From NCBI RefSeq assembly GCF_032118995.1, contig NC_092656.1, positions 14,510,694-14,574,693 on the forward strand: DNA of 64,000 bases, read 5' to 3'. Origin of the DNA: Asterias amurensis. Its lineage: Eukaryota; Echinodermata; Asteroidea; Forcipulatida; Asteriidae. This document shows positions 11,798-27,911 of the stretch, piece by piece. Both the position numbers and the translations under genes were made by a program. The notes under the pieces are model-generated. The model worked only from the letters and a program-made list of their open reading frames with translations. It had not been told where the DNA came from and ran no database searches. Positions within the stretch are counted from its first letter, which is position 1. Every line of letters starts with the position of its first letter.

Positions 11798-14700
11798 CTG
11801 TAAAATACAACACATAACAGTTGATTAGTTTCAAAACATTGGTTTAATACAGTCAAATCATCCTATTGTTAAAAATTCCCTGTATCATATTTACAAAGTT
11901 GTCTGACATTCTTGAATATTGTCTTGCATTCCTTGACAATAAGTGCATACCACTGGAACAAGCATATCAACCTTACTTAAGTCCACACTTTTGGGAGTTG
12001 GCTTATCAAAACTAAGATGATATTAGGGGATACGGGAGGGTCTTTGTCTTTCAAATAAGGAAAAGATTAATTTGCAAACCTCAAACACATTGTATTCAAA
12101 CCATTGCAGCACCACCTACAAATCTGAACCGGTACCCAAATAACCAGTCAGAAAACAACTTGATTTCCTTTTTTTACAAGATAATTAGAATTGTACAACA
12201 ATTGCACTTTTTAAGCAATCCATATTTAGCATTTTGAGTTAGTTATTGTTTTAGCTCATTTAACTGAAACTACATGTTGTGCCATAAATACATGAGTTTC
12301 ATTCTTTTATGTAAATCCGCATGTCAGTTGCAATATTCGATGTAAGTTCAAGTCAGTACATCATCTATTATACTAATTTGAGTATTGCTTGCACAGATCT
12401 GTCTTAAACTGTCTGTAAGGTGTTCTGTCGGACTGGTGTTCAATCTAGAGGATACAATTCTTTCCCTTCAGACTGGTTTAAAATATATATATTTTGTGTA
12501 TACAACTTCATTGAAAGAGCCTTTATTGCAACCAAAAGTTGACTTGTGCCACAAGTACTTAGCAATTTCTTTGCATTTACATGACGCACGAAAAATTGGT
12601 TGCAAACCTGGCCACATCGAACCTGGCAGCCACTTGAATGCATGTCATGGTCATATACCATAGAGCTACAGTCAAAATAGTGGCTCAAGGAAGAAACTCA
12701 AGGCCCAATGTACTAAATTTCCAATAAAAAATTACAAAAAATAAAAGTTGTGTTTTTATGCTTTGTTGTACTTTTAGTCTACCACACAAATAATTCAAGT
12801 GCTATAATTTTGATACAAAATGGATATTTCTACAATCCATTATGCCATTTGAAACTCTTCCAGTGACAATCCAATAAATCAACCAAACATTAAAGGGAAG
12901 GTACACGTTTGGTAATTGTCAAAGACCAGCGTTCTCACTTGGTGTATCTCAACACAAGCATAAAATAACAAACATGAGCAAATTTGGGCTCAATTGGTCT
13001 GACGCCTGACTGCCATCCCTATACATTTGTACATGTACATGTACTTCTCCATTGAAGGGATAAAGCAAGACCTTTTAACCACCAGCACTGAAGTTTCTAA
13101 ACTTACTTAGGGTTCCTCAATAATCTTTCAAACTTTGAGTTTTACAATATTTCCCATTTTATAAACATTTTACATTCTCTATACTACATGTGGTAACAAA
13201 CCTCTTCATCAAAACACTTCATCAATAACTTTTAACCCATGTCATGCATCAGCGATTTAAAGTCATCAATGCTTTCCCCCAAATTCTAAAGAACTGTGGT
13301 AAATATGCCCTCCACATTCCCCCTGGGTCTACCTAGAAATACCAGGGTTTTGTTTCCTCATGACGCCTAAGATTGAATGGCTCACATTACAATACCATTC
13401 AATATACAAATATAGAACACTAGCAACGAGTTGTGACACAAAGTGAACTAATTCAACACCCAAACATGTTAGTTCGCAAAATAAAAGGAAAACCATGCAG
13501 ATTCAGGGCATATGTATGTGGACCATTACATTATATTCTACTTTTAAAACATCTTTCTAACCATACATGTATATGCTTTTATATAAAAAAAACTGGTTTC
13601 AAAAGCTTTTCATAGACCAACTAGGTCGATCCAAGGGAAAGTGTCCCTTTAAAGTATCCTCCAGGGTAGAAATAAAACAAGTCCATATTAAACCACACCA
13701 GGAAGTGAACTGAAGTAACTATCTACCATCTACATTGACATGTAAACTGAAGTGCTGATTTTGACCAAGCCCTCAACAATTCTCAATAAACTAAAAGTTG
13801 AGTGAATAGACAGTGTGTTTATTGAAGACTAAATCTACATGACGTCAAGTATTAGTTTCTTTTCCCCCCTCTATCCATAACAAGACTCTATCAATAAGGA
13901 AGTTTCTCAACATTTATGTATGTCCTGTAGTGCCTTTACATGTATATATTAACCCTACAATATTCAGTTTATGTCTTCTAAAAACTGTCCAGAGTTTAGT
14001 TTCTCCCCAAAGTAGTGAAATGTACATTTTTCAGTTGCAGAATGTAAGAGAAGCCATTTGCAGCTTTATGTCTTCTACGTGTAACAGCTATCTACATGTA
14101 GCAATATTGTGATGGAGGCAATGTAAGATGAGGCATTGGGTGTCTTGGCTGTGTGATTAAGAAATGAGCAGAAAGTCGGGTCCTTTATCGATTGGCCAAG
14201 ACCCTGCAAAGTTTTAAACACTCAAGTTAAAGTTGTAGTTTATTTTGTTGTGATGGGTCAACATTTAAGGATGTAATGATCGGTGTATTGCTAACTGGAT
14301 AACAAAATGTGATATATGGCATAATGATGTTATGTTTTTGTTCACATGCAATTTCAGGAAAATGTTCTCTGAAACGTTCACCATTTTGAATTTTACTTAC
14401 CTTAGACCTGTCCAGAGATAAAGTATATTAAAACTTTCCCGTGTATCAGGAAATGTATAAAACAAACTGTTGACTTTAGTGATGCACATGTCTGTTTCTA
14501 GGTATGGGTCTCTCTTAAAACTTTTTGCCTGAATAAAGAGGTGCACTGCATATAGGCCTACTTGTCAAGACCTTGGTAAACCGAAATAGCCATGTTTTAT
14601 TTTATTTGGATAAATTAATCCCTTCTATAAATAAAAGTGGTTTGTCACAATGTATTTCAATATGTAAATGGATGTGACTGTACAATCCAATTCATATTTG

Positions 14701-17700
14701 AGCACTGTACTGTATTTGACTCAAAGTTTGAACAAAAATGATAATGACAGGCTGGAAATCAATGTGACTGATGAAACCAAACGTGACTGACGGGACACAT
14801 TTTGAGATGTCATATTTTATTTACAATTTAAAAAGTTTTTTGGGGTTTAGGCCAATTGGATAGAAGATAGATTCAACTTTGAACAAGAAATATACACTTA
14901 ATTGTAAAAAATAAGCAACTACATGTATTTCATTTTATTGCGTGGCTGATGGGCCATTTCAACACCCATACCTAAAAAAACTATAGTAGGCATTCATAAT
15001 GTTTCCTGCGGGTTTGAAATTTGACCTTGGATTGAAGTAAAGGTATCCAAGCTGATATTTAACCATAACAAAATATATTAAGTGGCTCCAGCTACAACAC
15101 ATGGGAATCAAGATTTGCCTGCTTATTTAGGGTACACACACCCCTTCAAAATCCCTTAACTTCAAATCATCATAAAACATATCAAATTACAGGAGGCCAA
15201 AAACAAACAAGATTTCTGACAGCTTAGTTTGTCTACTTTGCATGTAATGAACTTTTAAAATTCATGCAAGCGCAACATTTCTGTGGAGTAAGCCACCTGT
15301 AAAAATTTGAACTCAATTAGTTGTCAAAGTTGAGAGAGAATAATGGAATAAAAAATATCCTTGTCACACAAACTGTTTGCTTTCAATTGCTTCAATTCCA
15401 GACCTCAGCTGAGGCCTCAAATTACAAATTACTAAATATTTTAGTGAGAAATTACTTCTTTCTCAAAAACTACGTCACTTCAAAAGGAGCCGTTTCTCAC
15501 AATATTTAATACAATCAACCTCTCCCCATTACTCGTTACCATGAGCCATGATGGATAATTTGGGTTTTGATTATGACAATGTAAGGACGAAGATAAGAAA
15601 CAATGATGTTAGCTGGAAGGGTGCCACCGATGGTAGTAAAGCCAGGCATATCAGATAATTTATTTTGTGTTCTTTTAATTTGGGCCAATGGCATTCTAAA
15701 GATGTTTCAAAAGATGGTCAAGAATCAAATAGTGGCGCCAAGTAAATCTGCACGGTAGCAATTTGGAGGTCTTTTTCTCTTTGCAACAAAAATTATGTAA
15801 TTCTGGCTTTATGCCCAATACCCAGTATTATTGTGTTGAGTCAGTTTTTATCAACAGGATCCTATTAACAAATTTATCTGATACCCTACCACTCCCACTC
15901 CATTAGGTTTGAACATCCACATTATACACGTAGGTCAACTGTCCACAGGAAATATCAAGTCCTTGACATATGACCCCAAACAATCTAACTAATCAAACAA
16001 TAATGCAATGTCACTGACTACTAGGAACATGGAGTGATCCAGAAAAGCTGTCACTAGAGGGACTCTAACTGTATAGCCGTGTCAAACATGGCAATAGAAA
16101 ACATCAGTTCAATTCAACCAACGACAACATGGACACATATGCACAAAAATATGACTTTGTTCATTGCATTTACACTAGAGAGGTTAACAGAATAATATGG
16201 CCTTGTTTGTTGCTAAAAGGCTGGTGTATACGTAGACCATGAGAACTTTGTTTACAAGAAGCGTGACCTTGTGCATTCTTTGGGTATTCTGGCAGGCAAG
16301 ATACTACACCAGTCCTATGGGAAAGTTGACATTTTGTGTCATAATTTCCACATAAATCCAAGAATTATGAAAGTAAAAGCTGGACAAGTTTTGAGATGTG
16401 CCCCCTTTCATCATATCAAAAGTTGATAGGAATTAGACAGTGCAATCTCCATAAAATATATTTTACGTTTGATTCCATATTACGCCGTGTACAAATCGTG
16501 CCTGCAGGAAGTCCAGGCTCTGTGGCTCTTTTGTAAACATGATGTCACAGGTCAAATCGTCTATAAAGCCAGCTGCTTAGATACACTCAATTGACTTGCT
16601 AATTGTCAAATACTTTGAGCAGGATTCTTAAAACTTTTAAAACCTCCAATTATATAAATGCAGAACAATCCTTCCTTATCCAAATGCCAAAAGATCAGTA
16701 TTAATCTGTGCCTCACTGGGGATTTCAGCATTAATTTACATGTTTCTGAAATTTATAAACTTTTGTATTTCTTAACATCGTGCATTTTCTGTACTGAATG
16801 GAACTGAACAGCTGAAATAAAGACATATCAAGACTGCATTGTGGCCCTTGAGAGAAATAGAAGATTTAAATATCAACATTATATTTCATGGAAAATTTCA
16901 TGACTTTCCCTCTAAGATGCCAAACTTGATTTAAGCTTGGGTAGTATTGCTTCTTTAACCAACGATGTATCGTCAAGAAAATATTTGAAGCCTAAAATTC
17001 TGACGTCTCACGAAGCCAGAAAGTTTTTATATAGTCAATCCGCAGCACACACAAAATCCATATTCTACCTGGAAATGTTAAAAGCGAGACCGAATTGTAG
17101 CTATTCCAGTCAGGATACAGCAATTTACACCGATAGTCCAACACTCCCGTTACAAAAAAAAACCCACCATAAGAATACATAGTTTTCCTGCACGGTGATT
17201 GGCTGACGATGACATCATCAATGATATGGGTATGGTGCCCCGACCGCCAAGCCAGCGTTAGTCAAAACAACAAAAGAGCCTGTCTAGCATGAGCTGAATC
17301 TGGGGGCTGCCCTAGCTTAACTTGATGTCTTAAACTTTCTTCCAGATTTGAGAAAATTTCTTTAAAATTTCATGTCTGCGATTTTCCTCGGTCACAACAT
17401 TTGTAGTGTATAAAATGTAGGTTCTGGTAAATGTAGACCAAGCATCCGGCTCCACACTTTGATGCTTCAGAATCTAGCTCAGCTTTCTATGAATATGAAT
17501 ATTTATCAACAGCTAGTCACAACAATCAGACTGTTGGTCGAGCTTCAACTTTGGACCTGATGTATAATGTAGTGTATACATGATTCGTTGTGTAATGTGC
17601 ATAGAAGACCAGCTGGCGACCGCCATATCTCGTATTTGCATGTACATGTTTACTATTATCAAAATACACTACCTGATGACTCCAATTGTATGTAAGACAA

Positions 17701-20700
17701 TTTGGTCTAACATTACGCACCGTTCAGACAAAGCAGCTTACTAGATAAATATTCACAACAATATTGTGAATGAGGGCAAGTGGTTGACAAATTTTGCGAC
17801 TTGAAGAAAGTCGTGAAAGTTTCTGTGAAACTAGACATCAATATTTAGGTATCGTGAATCCATTAAGGTTTGGTTCGGTGGCCAGCGGCAGATGAAACTG
17901 CAAACAATGACTAGATTCAGTCTTTGCACGGATTCCAATCATGCCTTTATCAAATGTTTCTTTCATGTACCAGCCAATATTTTCTAAAGACGGCTTAGAC
18001 TGCTTAGTCACATGGCCTTTCATCTCTCCCTGAGATGCCATTGCTAGGCCCAATACATTAAGGATTCCCAACTGTCTTATTGTGCTTCAAAACATAAACC
18101 CTATACAAATATGAACCATTAAAATCTGTAAATGATTACATCAAACCTCTTTACTTGGGTGTCCAAACCTAATTTCATTTAAGAAACAAATTAAAATGGC
18201 AAGAAAAAAAGGTTGCTTTCTGTTTAAAAAATTAATCCCCAAGGGGTAGGGGGAAAAGAACACTTAACCCTGAAGTGAACTGGTTAAAGGAACACGTTGC
18301 CTTGGATCGGACGAGATGGTCTTTTAAAACCATTTGAAACCGTTTATTATGAATTGCAAACGTTTAGAAAGATATTTTTAAAGTAGAATATCGAAATTGC
18401 ATGGTTTTCCTTTTACGTCGCAAACTAACACGGTCTGCCAATTTTGTAAGTCAAAATTTTGACTCCCAAAAACGACTGACCGTGTTTCTTCGCGACGTAT
18501 AAGGAAAACCATGCAATTTCGAGGCATGTTTGTGTGCTTCATTTTATTATGCTAAACTATCTTTCTAAACGTTTGCAATTCATAACTAACGGTTTCAAAT
18601 GCTTTTCAAAGACCAACTCGACCGATCCAAGGCAACGTGTTCCTTTAAGTCTAAAACTAACAGATTCTTAAAGTGAAGTGTCAGTGAAGAAGTTTTGATG
18701 CACTTACCATGGGCTACGTAGTATATCTTACAAACCAGGTTATCCCGAGTTGCATTTTCCTTATTCACATCTGGTGAATCCAGGAACGTTTGACACAGCA
18801 TGCAGACATTGATCTTAGCACGGATCCCTTTATTACTCTGTGCAATTAAAAAATACACACAAAAACTAGAATACATCAGAACATTCTACAGCCTTGACCT
18901 TATCACTCCAGTGTATTGAACGGAAAGTCTTAACATCTTGTTCTCAGACGCAGTGTCCAAGCAACTTGGCATTACACCTAGTAAATAAACTTAGATTGAT
19001 TGTTATCTACATATGTCTGCTGTATTATATGCTCTCCATGTTAGCAGAGGGCAAATAGTATCTAGAGAGCATGACATGTTTATGGAAGTCTGATGAATTG
19101 ATCAACCAAAAAGCTGCTCCTTGCCATTAAGCTCATTTTACAACGACTGCCTCAAGCAAACTGCAATACTCAAAGTGCAATTAACTTCAATCAACAAAAG
19201 TGCATACTTTAGGTTGAAAACAGAGCCCTTACAATAACCGGCACTGTGGCGACACAGTGCACTGGATCATTCAATTGCGTGCATTCCAGAGCTGGTACAC
19301 CCGGTTCAAATCCCGCCCCGTACCAAAGGGACATGACTTTTACTGCACCAGTAAGTGATTGGGGTCCGTCATGTCTCTCCCCTTAGGGTAGGGTGATTAA
19401 TCCGGGTCGGAAAGTAAAGGAAGGGCCGGGACTAGCCATTCCTTTAAGGGTTCTAATGGGTGATCACCACGCTGGTTTCGATCAGACTTTGAGTCCCCTG
19501 AATGCCTGGTCTTCACTCTAACCAACTTTCTGCACAAATCTTTTTAACCTTAAAACACTTTTTTTCTGCGCCTTAAACACCCAGCAGGGTGGATATGTGC
19601 GCATTACAAGTCTTATTATTATTATTATTATTATTATTAACGACTAACTCACAGCGTCAGGGTGTTCCACTGAAGAGTTGACAACAATCCAAGATCCAAC
19701 ATCCCCCTGTGTCTGTCTACTAAGATCCAGCTTACGGACATGTGAGAGGAAGCAAGTATCTCTCTGTGTTGCTGGCCAGACTCTGCGCATCATCTGATGA
19801 CAGATGAAAGTATCTGGAGCCAGAGTCTCTAGATTCTTACACCAGTCTAAGGTACCTGGAGAGATACAACATCAAGGTCATCGGTCAGTCTCAAAACATT
19901 GTTACATGTGGTGTGTAAGGACTTCAATGATAAGTCTAAAAAAGCCTTAAAACTTTTTGTTAAATTACAAACAGGTTTTAATGATTGACGTCATAAAATA
20001 ATGATTCAATCGTTTATTGATAATATTTAACCTTTCTTTTGAACTGTTTTTCAAATCAACTTTTCGCTTGGACTGAATTTTTCCCATACCACCGAGCCAA
20101 TATCCACCACTTACATGTACATCAACTTATCTCTCTAGCTTTGTAGGACTTTGCAGAATCTGCTGACATTGAATTTACATGGCATGCATCACCGACAGTA
20201 TCTAGCTGGGCTAAGTCCTCAAAGGATCAAGCCGTGCATTCATGCCCTTATTGTTCTCAAGCGCAAGCTTTTCAAGGCAGCCACACCCACGAAAACGAGT
20301 GCTGCTTGGAAATACAAACAGTGCAGAAACCAAGTTTGCAACACCACAAAGAAAGCTTATGGCGAGCTTGTTAACCAACTTTTCATGAACAAACACAGTA
20401 GAAAGTCCATCTGGTCTTTAATAAAATCAAAGAGAAAGGTCTCTCATCAGAAAGAATCATTACCCAATCTGGGTCCAACCATCAAATATCCTGCTGGGAT
20501 AGCTGAAAGCTTTAACAAGCTATTTCACACAACCACTGAAACCATCTTGCCTGTCACCTCACCCAAGTTAATTGTACCTCTGCTTGAGTTATTCATGCTA
20601 TCTATATCCCAGATCACCGCTGAGATAAAGAGGCTTCAAGCATATAAGGCATCTAGACCGGATGATTTTACGATTTGAAGTTATCTTCCCCCGCTATATG

Positions 20701-23700
20701 TACTTGCTGCTCTAAATCAACCTGTATAATAATTTGCTCTCTATTGGCCACTAGGCTACCCAGTGGAAGAACAAAAATGTAGTTTATGTCTACAAGAAAG
20801 GAAACAAAACCAATCTGCATAACTACAGGCCAACTTCTTTGACATTTGTAGTGTTTAAAGCAGGCCTGTGAGCGGGTCATGAAAAAAAAAGCGGAAAACT
20901 GTTGTCCGGATAATAAAAGGCTTTAATTAAAAACTGAAGCGTAGACAACACATTCACAGAAACATAGGCCACAATTCTTACATGTAACAATGTGTTGTGC
21001 ATCCTCATTTTCAATATATTTTTGTAGCATTCCTTTAGGAATAAATCCACAAGCGCGATGAGTCCTCGTCGTCGACTGGAATATATTGTACTTGTCGCCA
21101 AAAAATACACACCGTACACATCACAAAGTACGTCGCGTGGGGGAAAAACATGTGTGCCTAATCTTGTCTCAAGGTGTTGGCTTTTAAGTAAAGCGCCCTC
21201 TATTGGCGCAATGGAACAATGACATTGAAGTACATGTAAAATAGACATCGCGCTAAACGAAAAATGAACAACAACGGCTCCAATGAAAGACCAACACAGA
21301 GCATTTTACTGGGTCTAGCCCCCGACTCACATGTCAAAATCAAATCGCATATAAAGTGCTTCCCGATTCCAGGTACGTGCTGCTTGACGAATCTATTTCG
21401 GATGTCAAAAAAAAGAAGATAAAAATGGAACGGGAAAAAAGCGGAGCCCACAAGAAAAACAAGGAACGGGAAAAAAGCGGAACCCAAGAAAAATGTGGAC
21501 GGGAAAAATTAAAAAGAGCGGAAATCCGCTTTAAAGAGTCGATTTCACAGGCCTGTTAAAGGAACACGTTGCCTTGGATCGGTCGAGTTGGTCTTTGAAA
21601 AGCGCCTGTATTTATTTGGTATAAAATGCACATGATTAGAAAGATATTTTAAAAGTAGAATATAATGATCCACACAAGTATCCCTCTAAATTGCGTGGTT
21701 TTCCTTTTACCTCGTCGACTCACACGGGCGGCCATTTATGGGAGTAATAAATGGCCGACCGTGTGAGTCGACGAGGTAAAAGGAAAACCACGCAATTTAG
21801 AGGGATACTTGTGTGGATCATTGTATTCTACTTTTACAACATCTTTCTACCCAAATGCATTTTATAACAAACGGTTACAAACGCTTTTCAAAGACCGACC
21901 GATCCAAGGCAACATGTTCCTTTAAACTCCAGAGAGCAAATTGTCATCAAGCAGCTCTCGGACCATTGTCATGAAATCAAGAAAGCCTATTGGCATGTAC
22001 TAGTAAAACCAATGCTAGGCAGAACCTATAACTTACCATCCCATTCCATCCTGTACTTAATATCCCAGAACATATGGCACATTTCACGAGCAGTCACTTT
22101 ACGTATTGTGTGTGTTGCTTTCAAAGGATCTAGCACTATTCCATCAACCTCTTGCTCCATTTTGTAGATCTTCAAAAAAGGACACCAACAAAGTAGAAGA
22201 TTATCAAATGGGCTGATCGGAATTGTTTTTGTACAAATACTACATTCATTCCAATTGTGTTGTAAAATGTTAAACAAACACACAAAAACAACAACAACAA
22301 AGCTAATAAAACTTTCGACACAAAGTAGGCTTAACTTACCTTTTTTCTTCTTCACTAACCAACATGTTTTAGGAAATACCAACAAGTACATGTTCATTGT
22401 ATTACAGCGTACATTATATAACACCAAAGCACATCCTTGCCATTTATTCGGAGGATTGTCCGTCACATATTAGCAAACAAACGTACATGCACTATCGCAC
22501 GCTATGTCATGCACCATGCATTTTTCATCTTTAAAACTTGATGTATTGCTCAGTGCATACCAAATCGTTGCTTGCGAGTGTCTTTGATAATGCTGCAGTA
22601 GTTACTGTAAATCACATACTATGGCGCCCCTGGTCTCAAACATTACTGGACGCATTTAGTAACTGTTAACTTCAAACAAGCCCAACCAGAAGAAATGGGT
22701 GTAATGTCACAATTAAATACTGTATGCTTCGTTTGGTTGTATCCTCCAAGCAAATTCACAAAGATCTACTTGGATGTTATATAAAAGAAATAATGAACGT
22801 TTTTCATTTGTGCAATAGTGAGAATATTTTCATACGTTGCAAGATGGAATGTTCCATTCAACTCCACCTCGTTGAATGGAACTTCAATCTTTCAAATCAT
22901 GAAAATTATTGCACCATTGCACTCATAAACATTCATTATTTGTATACTATTTGGTGAACTGTATGGAACTAGAATTTCATATTTTGTCTGTGGAAACACT
23001 AGGAGAGTAGAGGCATCAACAAGACTACAGTGCAGGGAGGCGACGTAACCCAAATGTATGTACATGTACACAAAGGTGCAAGAGGGATTGTGGGTACTGA
23101 ACATCAAACTGAGGCCGTGTCCGAAACGACGACTTCGGCTACAGCTACGCCTTGATCAGCGCGTTATAAAGTGTTGAAGAATAGGCAGACGCGTGCGATC
23201 TAGCCGTAGCTGTAGCCGAAGTTGCCGTTTCGGACACGGCCTAAGGCAGCAAGAAAAAAATGAGTATGGCCAATGTTTAGTGCGATTAATCAACACTATG
23301 TCATGTAGTCTGGGAGCCTGTCATGTACAGTCTGGGAGCCTAGTAATAAGTACATACCTTCATTTCTCCTTCTTGGTGAAGCAGATCCCAGTTGTCCTCA
23401 ATATTCTCAAATGAGTATCTCACATTTTCTTCAACCTTGTCATGGCACTGCAAGAAAATAACAAGTTTTAAGATAAAAGCCCTTTTGTCACACCAACTGT
23501 GCAATGGTAATTGTAAAGCGCAAACAGGCTAAATATTCACATAATTCATAAGCCTCATTAGCTTTTCTGATAATGAAATGATGATTTCACAAGCATGTTG
23601 GCAATAAAAGTCTATTACAGCATTGGCCAGAAACATCTATGTGATTTAGGGAATAACAGTGCGAGGACCCGGTCTTCATTGCATGGTAATGACCGTGTTG

Positions 23701-26700
23701 GTGGCTGGAGCTGTTAACGGACCTCGCAGTTCCGTTAACCTCGCAGGTCCGTTAACAGCGCCAACCAAGGTCATTTATTAATTAAACACAATGCATTGTG
23801 TAATGTGTCTAGTGTGTATATAAGATGTCAATTTACATCAAGCAACTATCACTTCAATGTATCCTTCATAAACCACTAGTGGTGCAACAGATGACAAACT
23901 TTAGACAAAATACAAAGACATGAAAGACATGGATTTTTGGCTGAACAGTGTAGTAGCCAACCACATTCCTCATGAGGGAGGTAATGGAGCATGCTATTGA
24001 TCATGTTAAAAAGGTTGGGTATCAGTTTTCCTCAGAACAACACATATTCCCTCTCTAGAGATGTAGTTTTCAAATAGTGTCATCGCAAACCTAGTCATTA
24101 CTGAGTAGCTGTTTTACAAACCTTCAACTCATTAAGAAAATGTTGTTAGTTCTCACATTAAATTTACCTCTTGAATAAGTTTGTGGGGGTGGGGCGGCAA
24201 ATCCTTGCTGATCGTATTACTGGAACTAAAAGATTCATCTTTCTGCTCCTCAAACAAAAGAATGATGAGAAATTGTTGAGAACAAGGTTACACTTCTGTA
24301 TACATATTATACGGTCCGACCATTATACATCAAGAGCATCCTTCTTCAAGTTGTTCACCTGCAATGAACATGCTGCAAACAATTATATAAAATGATTGAT
24401 ATATATCAAGATTCTTAATAGACCGATTGCGCTCCGTGCGTCACATGACCTATAATGGGTATTGGATGTTAACAAACACGGCGTACTGCATACAAACGTG
24501 CATTAAAAAGACATGATTACTGTTGCAATTTTTGGCTCAAAAAAGGACTAAATTCTCGAAATCACTGAAAAGTATTCCAGAGTTTGTAACATGAGACCTT
24601 ACCAGTGGCTGAACAATGCCAGTAATGGGTAAACCAGTTCCACCAAATAGGAAATTCCAAGAGAATTTTCACACTATGTCATGTGTTTATGCACGGAAAG
24701 TGTGGTTTTACAGTGCCCTCATTGTAATGATTTTGATGCCAATGTTTTCAATAAAAATCTCAATAAGAAGCTGCAAATCCCTTTATTTTCAACCTCAAAA
24801 TATTTGATTAGAAGGGGTAGCTGTCAGCTATGAGTCGGACAACTTTGCGATCTCCCTTGTCACTGCCCAACTTAACGCCGTGCACAACGTAAAATCAACC
24901 TCAGTAATTTACGTTGTCTAACCAAACTCTCAAAAGAAATATCTTTTGTAGTAGAATACTGGGAACACCAAACAGCAAATGTGATTTAAATCAATGTCAC
25001 TATATTCAAATTATAAAAAGGGCTCCGTTTTTAGTTATAATTGTTACTCATTGAAAATACAGCCAATTTGAAAATACAGCCAATTATGGTGCATCATTAC
25101 GAGTCTTCCCATGTCTTTACTGTGTAGCTGGGTTTTTCTATACCCACTATAGGTCATGTGATCACATGTAAACATTGGTAGTGCAATTGGTCTATTGGAA
25201 ATTGCATGTGAGGATTGTGAAAAATAGCACTCTTTGCTGTCTCAAATCTTCCAACAAAACGTAAATAGGAGAACCTTTCAAGATGAATTGGTACATCACA
25301 GTTACCCTTTTATTACTTTGTATGAGCAACACCAGTTGGTAAATGTTGTATAATCAACGTTTGGCAATGATTGCACTTACTAATTTCAGTTTAGCAAGTT
25401 AATTTGATAGCATACTGTTTGACTACAGGCCATCTTACCACGACCTCCTCAGATCTTTCAGCTTCTTCTTCTGTTTGATCGTGAATATCAAGAGCAGCGT
25501 CTATTGCATCAAAAAATTCATCCTCCTTCATCATGCTGTGAGGCCCCTCCTACAAAAAGGACATTGAAAATTCAACCATCACACTGTCTAACTTCTACCT
25601 CATGCGTATCCCTAGACTTTTTTTAATAAAACAAAAATACATGGTTTAGTGACAAAAACAACCGATCTTGTTAACAAGCTTGTCAAAGAATATAAAGAAG
25701 ACCTTTTTGAACTCTTTCAACAACTATAAGTTGAACAATAATTCAAATTGCAAGACGCATGATATCTTTAGAAAAAAGTACAAATACATGTACTTATGTA
25801 AAAATGCTAATGTAAGTTTTAAATGCACCAATACTAAATGTAATGAAATCAAGAACAGATCTCGTCCCTTAAATGGGAATAATTTACTGCGACGAGCCTT
25901 CCAAAGCCTTTTTATGTTGGCCATTTGGACATAATGTTTGAGGAATAATCATTTCACAAATTGATAGAAAAGTTTTGTGTTGATGTTTATGGGCCTTTCT
26001 TATCAAACTAACCTCATAGTCTGGTCCACCAAGGAGTGCTTTCTTCTTCATGTCTTGCAGTGCCTTTCTGTATGCCTCCACTGCCCGCTTTCTCTTGTCT
26101 TGCTCCTGTAAGACAAGAAATACAGCCACTTACAGCCAGTACTAAAGTGAGTTTAGTATTACTCATTGCTATGATGATGACACACTGCATCATGCCAAAA
26201 TCATTAAGGAAGTATTCAGTGATTAATGTACTGTGTGTGCATAGTGGGACCCTGGGAATATTGAATAAGTCTGCATGCACCATGGAGTTATATATAAGAA
26301 CTCTAGGGCGCACTGGCCTATATACCCAACCCGACATGCGCGCAGGCGGCCATTTTCTAAGTTGACAAAACACAGGCAAGGTAAGGTCAACATCCTCAGT
26401 TTGTACATTGTACATGCAGTGCAAACAATGGCAATTTTTTAGCAATATATAAAAAATTATTTTCATTGTTGGCACAACCTGTTTAATAATACGGGCATTG
26501 TAATGTGGGCAGCCAAAGGTTACGTCAATGTCAGCAAATGTTGAGATGTCACAATAAAGATTCTTTTTTTGACATATTGATTTTGTTTTTATAAACTACA
26601 ATACGGAATAGCATTGGTCCCAGAACAGGAACCCTAGAACATGCAGAAATACAAAGATTCAATCTTTTGGTGTATATTTTATACCAAAAGTTGATAATAA

Positions 26701-27867
26701 TAGAGGACACTGTTACATAAGTATCAGTCAATAGCTAGGGAACAAATGACTGAAAGGAGATGAAACCAACTGTACTACAGGTTCATAAAAATTGCAGAGT
26801 TGTGGTGTTTAAAGGGAAGCAAGTAGAAAGTTGACCTGTAAGACTGTCAACCAAGAAAGGGATGGGGGTCGATGTAACATGTAGGAGCACTGACATATAC
26901 AGTGTACACTGTATGGACAGGATAATCTGGGGTCCATTTCACACAAAAATTAGGACTAGGACTAGTCCTAGGAACTTAAGGCTAGTGTGAAGTTACTCGT
27001 CCTAACTCGAGAAAAGTCTAGTCTTATAACTCTTTGTGAAATCCACCCCCGGAAACACAAAAAGCAACAACCAGGGCACAAATCATATACATTGTATTTG
27101 GTTCAAAGGCTACCGTACAATGTACATTGTATTACACACAGGGATGAAAAGGAATGATTTTTATTCATGGAATAAAACAAGTCAGATGAAAGACACACCT
27201 TTTCCAGTCTCTTCTGCCATTGTTCTTCTCTTTGTCTCATTAGATCGATGCAGTGAGACAGAGTTGCAAGGATACCAGCCGTTGTTGCCTTGAAAGTAAA
27301 CGCCTCCCCTTTAAAGTCCACGCCCATATGGTGGGGCTGGAAATTAGCTTTGTCTGAAAGTATCAGAAAAGACCCATGCACATTTCTTAAAAATGCTGTT
27401 TGATTTCTATCCCCCTTGAGAGACACTAACAATGAAAGCGTTCTAACATTAATACAAAACAAAGTTTAAAGAGTTTGAAGGCTCATGTCATGTTTGGATT
27501 AGTAAGAGGCTCTGCACTCGAACCAACCGAAAGGTTTGTTGCTAGTTTATCATTACAGAAAAGCGAGCAAAAACAAGTTTCATTGTTCAAGTTTTTCTGT
27601 TAAGGCAGAAAATACAGTAACACAATCAGAACTCAGCAAAAACAAACAACATGAAAAGTTGTAGTTTAATTTATAGTGAAATTGAGAGTGGTACCTTTTT
27701 CTTTGTGAGCTGAAGGTCCATTAATTTCAATAAATCTCATATGGGAATCAACTCTGGGTGTGGTACCAGATTCATCATTCAGATCTTCATCATCAATGTC
27801 ACCATCCACTGCAAACAATCAATAAATCAATAAATCAATCAACCAATCAACCAATCAACCAATCAAC

Positions 27868-27898
<31 letters not shown>

Positions 27899-27911
27899 CC
27901 AAACAATCAAT

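Noticed and set aside
26014..26475. 153-residue minus-strand frame read through CERT1 exon 6
   Set aside because: The intron side has no similarity and the exon in this frame is shifted relative to the true CERT1 frame.
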